From Clostridia bacterium (GTDB lineage Bacteria; Bacillota; Clostridia; UMGS1883), in contig JAFUOO010000013.1 of assembly GCA_017472685.1 (NCBI GenBank), positions 1 to 64,000 of the forward strand: 64,000 nucleotides of DNA. Reading direction: 5' to 3'. The notes under the pieces are model-generated. The model worked only from the letters and a program-made list of their open reading frames with translations. It had not been told where the DNA came from and did not search any database. A program made the position numbers and the translations under genes. Shown piece by piece: positions 1 through 7,574 of the stretch. How positions within the stretch are numbered: the first letter of the stretch is position 1; every line of letters starts with the position of its first letter.

Positions 1-2
1 AC

Positions 3-64
3 TTGCTTTTTGAAAAAATGTGTGTTAGAATACACCTTGCCTATTTGGAGAAGCCGTGTTCTCC
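3..64 (+). promoter_or_regulatory. rpsT promoter and leader hairpin
   Basis: A TTGCTT (3-8) and TAGAAT (26-31) pair with a 17-nt spacer fits a housekeeping promoter. The leader holds a 6-bp stem, GGAGAA (47-52) with TTCTCC (59-64). Ribosomal protein leaders are often autoregulatory, but I see no specific known motif here, so regulation is inference. Confidence 0.5.
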
Positions 65-106
65 TTTAGATAAATTTATTATTTAACCTTGCAGGAGGTG
101 AGTGTT

Positions 107-370
107 TTGCCTAACATTAAGTCCGCAAAGAAGAGAGTTCTCGTTATCGAAACAAAGACTCTTCAGAACAAGATGACAAAGTCCGCTATTAAGACAGCTC
201 TTAAGAAGTTTGACGCAGCGGTAGAATCCGGCGATAAGGCCCTTGCTACAAGCGAATTCGCATACTGCGTAAAGAAGCTTGATCAGGCTGCAGCAAAGGG
301 TGTTTATCACAAGAATACAGTAAGCCGCAAAAAGTCTCAGCTTGCAACAAAGCTTGCTAAATTAGCGTAA
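107..370 (+). CDS. rpsT: 30S ribosomal protein S20
   Basis: Primary-binding protein of the small ribosomal subunit that contacts 16S rRNA near the 5' domain. The 87-residue product is highly basic and begins PNIKSAKKRV, the hallmark N-terminus of S20; the length matches the family. The start is taken as TTG at 107 because AGGAGG (93-98) sits 8 nt upstream; the in-frame TTG at 89 would place the ribosome site inside the gene. It is a single-gene unit read toward the tRNA genes. I see no clear U-tract terminator between its stop and the tRNA promoter at 435. Confidence 0.95.
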   Translation: MPNIKSAKKRVLVIETKTLQNKMTKSAIKTALKKFDAAVESGDKALATSEFAYCVKKLDQAAAKGVYHKNTVSRKKSQLATKLAKLA

Positions 371-434
371 ATTTTTAAGCGTCTTTCTACAGTAAGGCCT
401 TTCGAAAAAGTTTTGAAAAAGTTGAAAAAAACTA

Positions 435-463
435 TTGACAAAACAAAATTGTTATGCTATATT
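435..463 (+). promoter_or_regulatory. tRNA operon promoter
   Basis: Consensus TTGACA (435-440), a 17-nt spacer and TATATT (458-463), ending 18 nt before the tRNA-Thr gene. Strength and position fit a stable-RNA promoter. Confidence 0.85.
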
Positions 464-481
464 GTAAAAGTCGCTGGAAAT

Positions 482-557
482 GCTGGTGTAGCTCAATTGG
501 CAGAGCAGCTGATTTGTAATCAGCAGGTTGCGGGTTCGAGTCCCATCACCAGCTCCA
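482..557 (+). tRNA. tRNA-Thr (anticodon TGT)
   Basis: The acceptor stem GCTGGTG (482-488) pairs with CACCAGC (547-553), and CCA is encoded at 555-557. The anticodon stem GCTGA/TCAGC encloses the loop TTTGTAA, giving TGT, which reads ACA. ACA is the favoured threonine codon in the nearby proteins. The T-stem (530-534 with 542-546) has a C-A mismatch at its second pair, which is unusual. Confidence 0.93.
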
Positions 558-560
558 TTT

Positions 561-586
561 ATTCTCGGTACTTCGGTACCGAGAAT
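561..586 (+). other. UUCG-loop hairpin between the tRNA genes
   Basis: An 11-bp stem (561-571 with 576-586) is closed by a C(TTCG)G tetraloop and followed by ATATTT. It may be a weak terminator or a processing signal between the two tRNAs; the short T-run favours partial read-through. Confidence 0.65.
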
Positions 587-604
587 ATTTAACTAAATAA
601 GTAT

Positions 605-689
605 GGGAGAGTTCCCGAGTGGCCAAAGGGGGCAGACTGTAAATCTGTTGTCACTGACTTCGGTGGTCCGAATCCACCCTCTCCCACCA
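605..689 (+). tRNA. tRNA-Tyr (anticodon GTA)
   Basis: Class II tRNA with a long variable arm. GGGAGAG (605-611) pairs with CTCTCCC (679-685), then A and an encoded CCA (687-689). The anticodon loop CTGTAAA gives GTA. The T-loop at 667-673 reads TCCGAAT where almost all bacterial tRNAs have TTCGAAT, so position 55 (normally pseudouridine) is C668. Confidence 0.93.
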
Positions 690-719
690 AAATCCTCGTA
701 CGATAGTACGGGGATTTTT
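690..719 (+). terminator. tRNA operon terminator
   Basis: A 12-bp stem (690-701 with 706-717, one G-T pair) with a GATA loop runs into T residues directly after tRNA-Tyr. Confidence 0.85.
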
Positions 720-720
720 A

Positions 721-832
721 CTTATTCACTATTACCTTTTCACTATTTCCTAAGTCGTACGAGGATTTTTGGAAGGTAATAAGTAATAGTGAAGATGGAA
801 TAGGTTAGGTGCAAAATCGCAGACGATTTTGT
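721..832. repeat. nested inverted repeats, gene-free spacer
   Basis: There is no gene between the tRNA terminator and the promoter at 865. The stretch CACTATTACC (727-736) recurs in inverted form around 774-795, and TCGTACGAGGATTTTT (755-770) is the reverse complement of the 5' arm of the tRNA terminator. An 8-bp hairpin, CAAAATCG (812-819) with CGATTTTG (824-831), follows. The modules resemble the repeats at 24667, 36350 and 40607. Confidence 0.6.
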
Positions 833-864
833 TTTGATTCAATCCACCCTCCAAAAGTCTTTAT

Positions 865-893
865 TTGACAAAATCCGTATGCTTGTGTATACT
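865..893 (+). promoter_or_regulatory. promoter of the 916-3360 gene cluster
   Basis: Perfect TTGACA (865-870), 17-nt spacer, TATACT (888-893). It lies within an open frame upstream of the chosen start at 916, which argues that the longer frame is not the real N-terminus. Confidence 0.85.
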
Positions 894-915
894 TGCTTTA
901 ACGGGAGGTGATGTT

Positions 916-1413
916 GTGCAGACCTTGTTTTTTATACCCATACTTTGGACTATTGCTCGAGCTGACAGCTATTATGATAGCAAGCAGAAAATAAACAGGT
1001 ACATATATATTCAAAACGAATTTTTAAGCAAGCTTTTTATAACGAAAAGAATTGCGCATTATCACAACCGCAAGGTAAAAAAGGAGCATTATAACAAGCT
1101 GTCATATTTAGGGGTGTGGGGTTACGTTCTTACACTTACTTATACAGTGCTGAATATTTTTGCCCTGTGCTTTTTTAGCGATGGAGCGATAATCTATGCA
1201 ACAAAACAGATGCTCATGTATTTTGCGCTCGGTATCGGCACGGCTATATTGTGCCCTTATTTCTTAAATGACGGTGAAATGTGGGAGAAGGGTGTTGCAG
1301 CAAAAATCATTGCGGTGATGTGCGCGTTGCTTCTTCTGGTCAGCACTGTTTATATGTGGCATATGGCGTTGGCGTATTTTAAGATGCTGTATATGATTTG
1401 TTTAATGAACTGA
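916..1413 (+). CDS. unrecognised integral membrane protein
   Basis: Predicted 165 residues, starting with GTG at 916 after GGGAGG (903-908). I do not recognise the family. A short hydrophobic N-terminus (QTLFFIPILW) is followed by a basic, Tyr- and Lys-rich stretch with His (around residues 25-70). Then come about three hydrophobic segments, including one near VLTLTYTVLNIFALCFF and a C-terminal one near IIAVMCALLLLVSTVYM. It is the first gene of a tight cluster: 12 nt separate it from the next gene. Membrane location is inferred from hydrophobicity; the function is unknown. Confidence 0.7.
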   Translation: MQTLFFIPILWTIARADSYYDSKQKINRYIYIQNEFLSKLFITKRIAHYHNRKVKKEHYNKLSYLGVWGYVLTLTYTVLNIFALCFFSDGAIIYATKQMLMYFALGIGTAILCPYFLNDGEMWEKGVAAKIIAVMCALLLLVSTVYMWHMALAYFKMLYMICLMN

Positions 1414-1425
1414 CGAGGTGATAAT

Positions 1426-1653
1426 GTGCCCAAATTAAATCCAAAGCAATACAAAGACTTCCAGGGCATTCTGGTGAAAAAGCGCAAGTGCCCTTTGCGT
1501 GATTGTTATCTTCTCACCTTTAAAAATGGATTGAGAAGAGTGCGGGTTTACGGCGGAAACTTTGAATTGGATAAATGGTACACAATCGGATATGTGGGGT
1601 ACACTCTTGTTAACATACGCCCGGGGAAATGCGAAATAAATACAGAAAGGTGA
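1426..1653 (+). CDS. small unrecognised basic protein (75 aa)
   Basis: GTG start at 1426 behind GAGGTGATA. The product is soluble and basic, with no membrane segment. The core DCYLLTFKNGLRRVRVY, then a gap, then YTIGYVGYTLVNI resembles, in hydrophobic pattern and spacing, the C-terminal parts of the two downstream membrane proteins (YTLTDTENNTYHL with IEIEYLERSKIILSI, and YAIVDTDGDFYYI with IDVTYLRNTFLVLEM). I infer a shared small beta-strand-rich domain. There is no known function; it is flanked on both sides by gaps of under 15 nt, so it is co-transcribed. Confidence 0.65.
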   Translation: MPKLNPKQYKDFQGILVKKRKCPLRDCYLLTFKNGLRRVRVYGGNFELDKWYTIGYVGYTLVNIRPGKCEINTER

Positions 1654-1657
1654 AATT

Positions 1658-2287
1658 ATGACGCCAAAGCATAATAAAATTGTAAAACAGTTTAACAGCG
1701 ATATTAAAACTATTGTTACAGTTGTGGTTTTAATGCCTTTTATAATGGATCCGTTTATTGGTATTTTAAATTCCTTTGAATATATGCTCAAATGGTGGTG
1801 GATAATGCCTTTAATCAGCTTGGTGTTTCTCGTGGGATTTGTAACGAGTAAGCCCTTTAAGTTATGGATGTTAAGCCGAACTGACATGAGAGAAAACCGC
1901 ATTATCAAAAAGGAAATAGTTATTGAGGAATTAAAGGATGATTATTCCTTGGGCGGACATCATCACGGTAATATTATTGAACACATACTGTTTGATTTTG
2001 TGTACGGCTTCTTTGACAGAAATTTGAAAACCATTGGTTGTGACAAAAAGTACACCCTCACCGATACAGAAAACAATACATATCATCTTATGAATTTTTA
2101 CAAAACAAAAATGCGTAAGAAGGATATTAAAGGCAAGCTTTTATACAGTGAGCTTAAGGGCAGAGAAATAGAAATTGAATATCTGGAAAGATCGAAGATT
2201 ATCTTATCAATAAATGTGGACAAGGCTACCAAAAATTCAAAGCTTATAGGCGGCTTTTGGGAAATCTTCGGCGGATATATGATATAA
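1658..2287 (+). CDS. unrecognised membrane protein with C-terminal beta-type domain
   Basis: 209 residues from ATG 1658, four nt after the preceding stop. Two hydrophobic segments occupy roughly residues 20-37 and 46-65, followed by a cytoplasmic-looking charged region of about 140 residues that contains GGHHHG (His-rich) near residue 102. The C-terminal stretch aligns by eye with the next gene product, so the two appear to be paralogues with the same layout (two membrane spans then a soluble domain). I do not recognise a named family. The GG-HHH motif could bind metal, but that is speculation. Confidence 0.7.
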   Translation: MTPKHNKIVKQFNSDIKTIVTVVVLMPFIMDPFIGILNSFEYMLKWWWIMPLISLVFLVGFVTSKPFKLWMLSRTDMRENRIIKKEIVIEELKDDYSLGGHHHGNIIEHILFDFVYGFFDRNLKTIGCDKKYTLTDTENNTYHLMNFYKTKMRKKDIKGKLLYSELKGREIEIEYLERSKIILSINVDKATKNSKLIGGFWEIFGGYMI

Positions 2288-2311
2288 AACAAATACAGAA
2301 AGGTGATTATC

Positions 2312-2872
2312 ATGAATAAAAACTACAAAAAGATAGTAAAAACATATTTCTCTTTTACAAAGTACTGGTTTATAGGTATGCTTTTGTTGACGGTGCTTGT
2401 AATTGCGCTGGCGGCGGCAATGGTTTACTACGGCGAATTTTCACGAATTGCCAAAGCGGTATGGATTGTGGCTATCCCCATTATAAGCCTTTATCAGTCC
2501 TTCCACATGCTGCCCTTCTGGCTTAAAAGCAAAAAGGATTTGAAAAACGGCGAAATTGTAACTAAAAGAATAACCGTTGACAACATTGGAATGGACGTGG
2601 ACCACAATTATGCTGTTAAAGGCTCAAGGGTTGTGGGCAGAATGAAGTACGCAATAGTGGACACTGACGGCGATTTTTACTATATTTACCCGGCAAAGGG
2701 CAAGAAAATGGTACTTGATAGTGTTATCGAAGGCAAAAGCATTGATGTTACATATCTCAGAAACACATTCTTAGTGCTTGAAATGCAGCTCGATTTCAGA
2801 GACGAGGCAAACCCTGTGTATTCAAACTTCAAGAAAATGTTTTCGCACTATTTTACATCAAACGTATATTAA
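2312..2872 (+). CDS. unrecognised membrane protein, paralogue of the preceding gene
   Basis: 186 residues from ATG 2312 with AGAAAGGTGAT upstream; an in-frame GTG at 2303 overlaps that ribosome site and is rejected. Two hydrophobic segments (about residues 16-40 and 49-65) precede a soluble region. The pattern KYAIVDTDGDFYYIY, then GKSIDVTYLRNTFLVLEM matches the C-terminus of the preceding protein in order and spacing. It is 11 nt upstream of the YbaK-type gene, so all five genes from 916 to 3360 probably share one transcript. The function is unknown. Confidence 0.7.
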   Translation: MNKNYKKIVKTYFSFTKYWFIGMLLLTVLVIALAAAMVYYGEFSRIAKAVWIVAIPIISLYQSFHMLPFWLKSKKDLKNGEIVTKRITVDNIGMDVDHNYAVKGSRVVGRMKYAIVDTDGDFYYIYPAKGKKMVLDSVIEGKSIDVTYLRNTFLVLEMQLDFRDEANPVYSNFKKMFSHYFTSNVY

Positions 2873-2883
2873 GGAGATAAAAA

Positions 2884-3360
2884 ATGAGTATTGAAAAAGT
2901 AAGAGCATATTTTAATGAATTTGGCATTGCCGAAAAAATACTGGAATTTGACGTATCAAGCGCAACGGTTGCTCTGGCGGCGCAGGCACTTGGCTGCGAA
3001 GAAGCACGAATTGCAAAAACACTTTCCTTTGCAATGGGAGAGGGCTGTATTCTCATTGTTTGTGCGGGCGACGTCAAAATCGACAACCCAAAGTTTAAGG
3101 CGGAATTCCAGACAAAGGCAAAAATGCTTCCTCACGATGTGGTCTCTGCGCTCACAGGTCACGCAGTGGGCGGTGTGTGCCCCTTTGCGGTAAATGAAGG
3201 CGTTAAGGTTTACCTTGACGAAAGCTTAAAGCGGTTTGAAACTGTTTTTCCCGCGGCAGGCTCCTCCAACAGTGCCATTGAACTGACAGTTGCAGAGCTT
3301 GAGAAATACGCAAAGCCTGAAAAATGGGTGGATGTATGTAAAATGGTGTACGGTGATTAA
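2884..3360 (+). CDS. YbaK/EbsC-type aminoacyl-tRNA deacylase
   Basis: 158-residue single-domain protein of the YbaK/ProX editing family, free-standing enzymes that hydrolyse mischarged tRNAs such as Cys-tRNA(Pro) or Ala-tRNA(Pro). Family features seen are RIAKTLSF with the conserved Lys near residue 45, the KAKMLPHDVV segment, GHAVGGVCPFA and the late PAAGSSNSAIELT loop. It starts at ATG 2884 with AAGGAGAT upstream, and a strong terminator follows. Which tRNA it edits cannot be read from the sequence. Its link to the four unknown membrane genes upstream is only transcriptional. Confidence 0.9.
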   Translation: MSIEKVRAYFNEFGIAEKILEFDVSSATVALAAQALGCEEARIAKTLSFAMGEGCILIVCAGDVKIDNPKFKAEFQTKAKMLPHDVVSALTGHAVGGVCPFAVNEGVKVYLDESLKRFETVFPAAGSSNSAIELTVAELEKYAKPEKWVDVCKMVYGD

Positions 3361-3372
3361 GTAAAAAAAACA

Positions 3373-3410
3373 AAATTAAGGACTTTGCCCATGCAAAGTC
3401 CTTAATTTTT
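3373..3410 (+). terminator. terminator after the YbaK-type gene
   Basis: A 16-bp perfect stem (3373-3388 with 3393-3408), 4-nt loop, ending in TTTTT. Confidence 0.9.
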
Positions 3411-3429
3411 GGTAAAGAAACATTTGTGC

Positions 3430-3458
3430 TTGCAAAGCGGACAAAATTCTGCTATAAT
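3430..3458 (+). promoter_or_regulatory. opp operon promoter
   Basis: TTGCAA (3430-3435), 17-nt spacer, TATAAT (3453-3458). I see no CodY-like or other operator that I can name. Confidence 0.8.
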
Positions 3459-3499
3459 TAAGGCTGTATCATTGTGAAAAAGTATGTGAGGTGTCAAAA

Positions 3500-4429
3500 T
3501 TGAGTTCAAAAACTCTTATGTATATTCTTAAAAGAATATTATTGGCAATTCTGACCGTATGGATTGTTATTACGGTTACTTTCTTTGTAATGCGTGCCGT
3601 GCCCGGTGGTCCTTTCCTTGGTGAAAAGGCAATTACACAGGAGGCTATGGACGCGTTGGAGGCTAAATACGGTATGGACAAGCCTCTTATCGAGCAGTAC
3701 ACAACATATCTTACAGATATTGTGACAAGGCTTGATTTCGGTCCTTCGCTTAAGAACCGAGGTCGTGATGTATCTGCAATTATTTTTGACGGATTCAAGA
3801 CAAGCATTCCTCTTGGCGTTTCGGCGGCGTTTCTTGCCCTTGTGACAGGGGTTGTGTTAGGTGCAGTTGCGGCACTTCGCCGTAATAAGATTATTGATAA
3901 GGTTATTATGGTTGTTACAACGGCGTTTGTATCCATGCCTTCATTTATCATGGGCTCATTGCTTTTGATTGTATTTACCATGACCTTCCCGATATTCCCT
4001 GCAAACGGCACTACTACAATGGGACTGGTGCTTCCGGTTATAACTCTTGCGCTTTATCCCATGGCGTATATCACACGTCTTACGCGTTCCTCTATGCTGG
4101 ACGTTTTGGGTCAGGACTATATCCGTACAGCAAGGGCAAAGGGCGTAGCACCGGGCAAAATTGTTTTCAAGCATGCGCTTAAGAATTCGCTTATTCCTGT
4201 TATCACGTATTTTGGTCCCATGCTTGCTTACATTGTAACAGGTTCTTTGGTTGTTGAGCAGATTTTTGCCGTGCCGGGTATCGGCAGAGCATTCGTTTCC
4301 AGCATCACAGACCGTGACTACCCCATGATTATGGGTACAACTATCGTGCTTGCTACACTTATCGTTGTGATGAATCTCGTCAGCGATATATTGTACAAGG
4401 TGGTTGACCCCAGAATTAACTTAGAGTAA
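3500..4429 (+). CDS. oppB: oligopeptide ABC transporter permease OppB
   Basis: Inner-membrane permease that forms the translocation pore with OppC. It shows the typical N-terminal span (YILKRILLAILTVWIVITV), the VRAVPGGPF-type loop after it, four to five more hydrophobic segments, and the EAA loop DYIRTARAKGVAPGKIVFKHA that docks the ATPases. The C-terminus VVDPRINLE is typical. The start is uncertain: GAGGTG (3488-3493) is spaced best for TTG 3500 (309 aa); the GTG at 3491 would add three residues. It is the first gene of a five-gene import operon with a promoter just upstream. Confidence 0.93.
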   Translation: MSSKTLMYILKRILLAILTVWIVITVTFFVMRAVPGGPFLGEKAITQEAMDALEAKYGMDKPLIEQYTTYLTDIVTRLDFGPSLKNRGRDVSAIIFDGFKTSIPLGVSAAFLALVTGVVLGAVAALRRNKIIDKVIMVVTTAFVSMPSFIMGSLLLIVFTMTFPIFPANGTTTMGLVLPVITLALYPMAYITRLTRSSMLDVLGQDYIRTARAKGVAPGKIVFKHALKNSLIPVITYFGPMLAYIVTGSLVVEQIFAVPGIGRAFVSSITDRDYPMIMGTTIVLATLIVVMNLVSDILYKVVDPRINLE

Positions 4430-4441
4430 GGAGGCAGACAT

Positions 4442-5497
4442 ATGAATAAACAGTTTTCCATGCATGTGGATGTCGAAAAATTTATTCCTGCTTCCGAAAA
4501 GGACAAGGAATATCTTGTGAAAATGCGTCCTTCGTCCACTTTCTTCAAGGATGGCGTGAAGAGACTTCTGAAAAACAAGGTTGCTACAGTTTCTCTGTTT
4601 ATAATTGTATTTGTTACACTTGCGTCAATTTTTCTGCCTGCAGTGTGGCCTTATTCCTACGAACAGCAGCTGGGCATTACTCCCGGCAAGCCCGTTGATG
4701 CATCTTACAATAATCTTGCGCCCTTTGAATACGGCAGAACAGAATTAAAGATGATTGAAAACGGCGAGGATGTATTCCCCCACGTTTTCGGTACTGACTC
4801 TCAGGGCAGAGACTATTTCATCCGTGTTGTCTACGGCACGCGTATTTCTCTGGCGGTAGGCTTCTTTGCAAGCATTATAGTGCTTTTAATTGGCATGACA
4901 ATAGGTTCAATTGCCGGCTACTGCGGCGGCAAGGTGGACCTTGTTATAATGCGTATTGTTGATATTATCTATTCGTTGCCGGACATGCTTATGGTTATTC
5001 TTCTTGCATCTGTACTGAAGGTGTCTTTAACCCCGATTATTGCAGGCACTGTTTTGGCTAAAATCGGCAGTAATATCATCAGCTTATTTATCGTATTCGG
5101 TACACTTTACTGGGTTTCAATGTCCCGTCTTATCCGAGGTCAGATCCTCTCTCTCCGTGAGCAGGAGTATGTTCTTGCGGCTAAGAGCATGGGCGCGAAG
5201 GGTAGTTGGATTGTAACTAAGCATCTTATCCCTAACTGTATAAGTGTTGTTATTATCTCAACAGCCCTGCAGATTCCCAATGCTATTTTCACGGAAAGTT
5301 ATCTTTCCTTCCTGGGTCTCGGCGTTAATGCACCCATGCCTTCATTGGGTTCCTTGGCGTCCGAAGCACTGAAGGGTCTTTCAAGCTATCCTCACCGTCT
5401 TGTAATTCCGGCGATTGTAATTTCCCTTGTGGTATTATCGCTTAATTTGCTGGGCGACGGCTTGCGTGATGCTTTTGACCCGAAATTAAACGGTTAA
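4442..5497 (+). CDS. oppC: oligopeptide ABC transporter permease OppC
   Basis: Partner permease of OppB, 351 residues. It has an N-terminal cytoplasmic stretch of about 45 residues, a first span (VSLFIIVFVTLASIFL), then a long external loop that includes FGTDSQGRDYFIRVVYG, a signature of the OppC/DppC group. A bundle of membrane segments follows, then an EAA loop EYVLAAKSMGAKGSWIVTKH and SYLSFLGLG near the end. AAGGAGG lies upstream of ATG 4442, 12 nt after oppB. The length is slightly above many DppC proteins, in line with OppC proteins of Clostridia. Confidence 0.94.
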   Translation: MNKQFSMHVDVEKFIPASEKDKEYLVKMRPSSTFFKDGVKRLLKNKVATVSLFIIVFVTLASIFLPAVWPYSYEQQLGITPGKPVDASYNNLAPFEYGRTELKMIENGEDVFPHVFGTDSQGRDYFIRVVYGTRISLAVGFFASIIVLLIGMTIGSIAGYCGGKVDLVIMRIVDIIYSLPDMLMVILLASVLKVSLTPIIAGTVLAKIGSNIISLFIVFGTLYWVSMSRLIRGQILSLREQEYVLAAKSMGAKGSWIVTKHLIPNCISVVIISTALQIPNAIFTESYLSFLGLGVNAPMPSLGSLASEALKGLSSYPHRLVIPAIVISLVVLSLNLLGDGLRDAFDPKLNG

Positions 5498-5533
5498 AAT
5501 CCGTGCCTTTATTACAGAAAGGATTGTTTGTAA

Positions 5534-6547
5534 ATGGCTTTATTAGAAGTAAAAGATTTAAGGACCTCCTTCTTTACCGATGCAGGTGAAGTAAAAGCCG
5601 TTAACGGTGTTTCTTTTGAGCTGGAAAGAGGGAAGGTATTAGGCATAGTAGGTGAGTCCGGTTCGGGTAAATCTGTTACCGCTTACTCAATTATGCAGAT
5701 TCTTGCCCCGGCAGGTAAGATTGTTGGTGGCAGTGTTAAATTGGACGGAGAAGAGCTTATCGGAAGCGGCGAAAATGTTATGAAAACAGTTCGCGGCAAT
5801 AAGGTGTCCATCATTTTTCAGGACCCTATGACAAGCCTTAACCCCACATATACTATCGGATCTCAGCTTATGGAGGCAATACTCCTTCATACTGACCGTA
5901 ATAAAAAAGAGGCTTATGCGAGAGCAGTTGAAATGCTCCAGCTTGTTAACGTAAATGAGCCCGAAAAGAGAATGAAGCAGTACCCCTTTGAGCTTTCGGG
6001 CGGTATGCGCCAGAGAGTTATGATTGCTATGGCGCTTGCATGCGAGCCTGATATTCTCATTGCAGACGAGCCCACAACAGCTCTGGACGTTACAATCCAG
6101 GCGCAGATACTTGAGCTTATGCAGTCGCTCCAGGAAGAGCTGGGCATGGCGATTATTATGATTACACATGACTTGGGCGTTGTTGCACAGATGTGCGACG
6201 AGGTTATCGTTATGTATGCAGGAAGTATCTGTGAGCAGGGTACAGCGGATGAAATTTTTTATAACCCTCAGCATGAATACACAAAAGGTCTTATGCGCTC
6301 TTTACCCTCTGCTTCAACAGCAGGCACGCGCCTTCAGCCCATCTCGGGCACGCCTATTGACCTTTTGAATATGCCCAAGGGATGCGCCTTTGCACCCCGA
6401 TGCGACGCTGCTATGAAGATCTGTATTGAGCAGGCAGCACCAAGGGTTGACGTTAATGCTGACCACAGAAGTGCTTGTTGGATGTGCGTAAAAAATCAGA
6501 TCGATAACGGCACAATTGAAGTTAAAGGCGGTGAAGTGAATGAATAA
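5534..6547 (+). CDS. oppD: oligopeptide ABC transporter ATPase OppD
   Basis: Cytoplasmic ATPase that powers peptide import, paired with OppF. The Walker A motif GESGSGKS is at about residues 40-47, the Q-loop [10 protein letters not shown] follows, the signature LSGGMRQRV and Walker [13 protein letters not shown] come next, and the H-loop is ITHDLG. The C-terminal extension has CAFAPRC and KIC cysteines typical of the oligopeptide/dipeptide ATPase C-terminal domain, which in characterised relatives can carry an Fe-S cluster. Length 337 matches OppD. Its end overlaps the oppF start by 8 nt, suggesting translational coupling. Confidence 0.95.
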   Translation: MALLEVKDLRTSFFTDAGEVKAVNGVSFELERGKVLGIVGESGSGKSVTAYSIMQILAPAGKIVGGSVKLDGEELIGSGENVMKTVRGNKVSIIFQDPMTSLNPTYTIGSQLMEAILLHTDRNKKEAYARAVEMLQLVNVNEPEKRMKQYPFELSGGMRQRVMIAMALACEPDILIADEPTTALDVTIQAQILELMQSLQEELGMAIIMITHDLGVVAQMCDEVIVMYAGSICEQGTADEIFYNPQHEYTKGLMRSLPSASTAGTRLQPISGTPIDLLNMPKGCAFAPRCDAAMKICIEQAAPRVDVNADHRSACWMCVKNQIDNGTIEVKGGEVNE

Positions 6548-7523
6548 CGAACAGAGGCCTTTAATCGAAGTCAAAGGGTTGAAAAAGTACTTTGACATAA
6601 ATACAGGTATGTTCAAAACGAAACAGCTCAAAGCTGTTGATGATGTTTCCTTTTCGGTAAATAAGGGCGAAACATTGGGCTTGGTTGGTGAGTCCGGTTG
6701 CGGTAAAACTACCGTCGGCAGAACACTTCTCCATCTTTACAAGCCTACAGCGGGCGAGGTTATATACAATGGCAATCTCTTGAAAACAAAGAGTGATATC
6801 AAGGATTTCAGAAAGCACGCAACAATGGTTTTCCAGGACCCGTATTCCTCTCTTAACCCTCGTATGACTGTTTCCGATATTATAGGTGAGCCTTTGGATG
6901 TTCACAAGGTTTACAAGAGTAAAAAGTTGAGAGAAGAAAAAATTCTGGAGCTTATGAGCCATGTTGGTCTTAATAGTGAGCACGCATCCCGTTATGCTCA
7001 CGAATTTTCCGGTGGTCAGAGACAGAGAATCGGTATTGCCCGTTCTCTTGCGCTTAATCCTGATTTTATCGTTTGTGACGAGCCTGTCAGCGCGCTGGAC
7101 GTATCTATCCAGGCGCAGGTTATCAATATGTTTGAAGAGCTGCAGAGTAAAATGGGCCTCACATACCTCTTTATTGCTCATGACCTTCTTGTTGTGCGAC
7201 ACATCAGTGACCGTATTGCGGTAATGTATTTGGGCAGAATGGTCGAACTGGCAGACGCGAAGGAGATTTATGATTCTCCCTTGCATCCTTATTCAAAGTC
7301 TCTTTTGTCGGCAGTGCCCGTTCCCGACCCGAAAATTGCCCGTGAAAATAAGCGTATTGTTCTTCAGGGCGATATCCCTTCACCATTAAACGCTCCCTCG
7401 GGTTGTCCTTTCAGAACAAGATGCCCTTATGCTACGGAACAGTGTGCTGAAGCAATGCCCGAATTTAAAGAAGTGTCAAAGGGTCACTTTGTGGCTTGCC
7501 ACAGGGTAGACGAAATTAACTGA
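6540..7523 (+). CDS. oppF: oligopeptide ABC transporter ATPase OppF
   Basis: Second ATPase of the importer, 327 residues. It carries GESGCGKT (Walker A, near residue 55), [12 protein letters not shown] (Q-loop), [13 protein letters not shown] (signature), [12 protein letters not shown] (Walker B) and IAHDLLVV (H-loop). The C-terminal [14 protein letters not shown] motif marks the same cysteine-bearing extension as in OppD. ATG 6540 overlaps the oppD stop, with GGCGGTGAAGTG upstream as ribosome site. The order oppB-C-D-F-A places the binding protein last, which is common in Clostridia. Confidence 0.95.
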   Translation: MNNEQRPLIEVKGLKKYFDINTGMFKTKQLKAVDDVSFSVNKGETLGLVGESGCGKTTVGRTLLHLYKPTAGEVIYNGNLLKTKSDIKDFRKHATMVFQDPYSSLNPRMTVSDIIGEPLDVHKVYKSKKLREEKILELMSHVGLNSEHASRYAHEFSGGQRQRIGIARSLALNPDFIVCDEPVSALDVSIQAQVINMFEELQSKMGLTYLFIAHDLLVVRHISDRIAVMYLGRMVELADAKEIYDSPLHPYSKSLLSAVPVPDPKIARENKRIVLQGDIPSPLNAPSGCPFRTRCPYATEQCAEAMPEFKEVSKGHFVACHRVDEIN

Positions 7524-7574
7524 TTTTTAAACCCGGAAGGGTTTGAAATATAAAAAAGAAAGGATGAATTTCTT

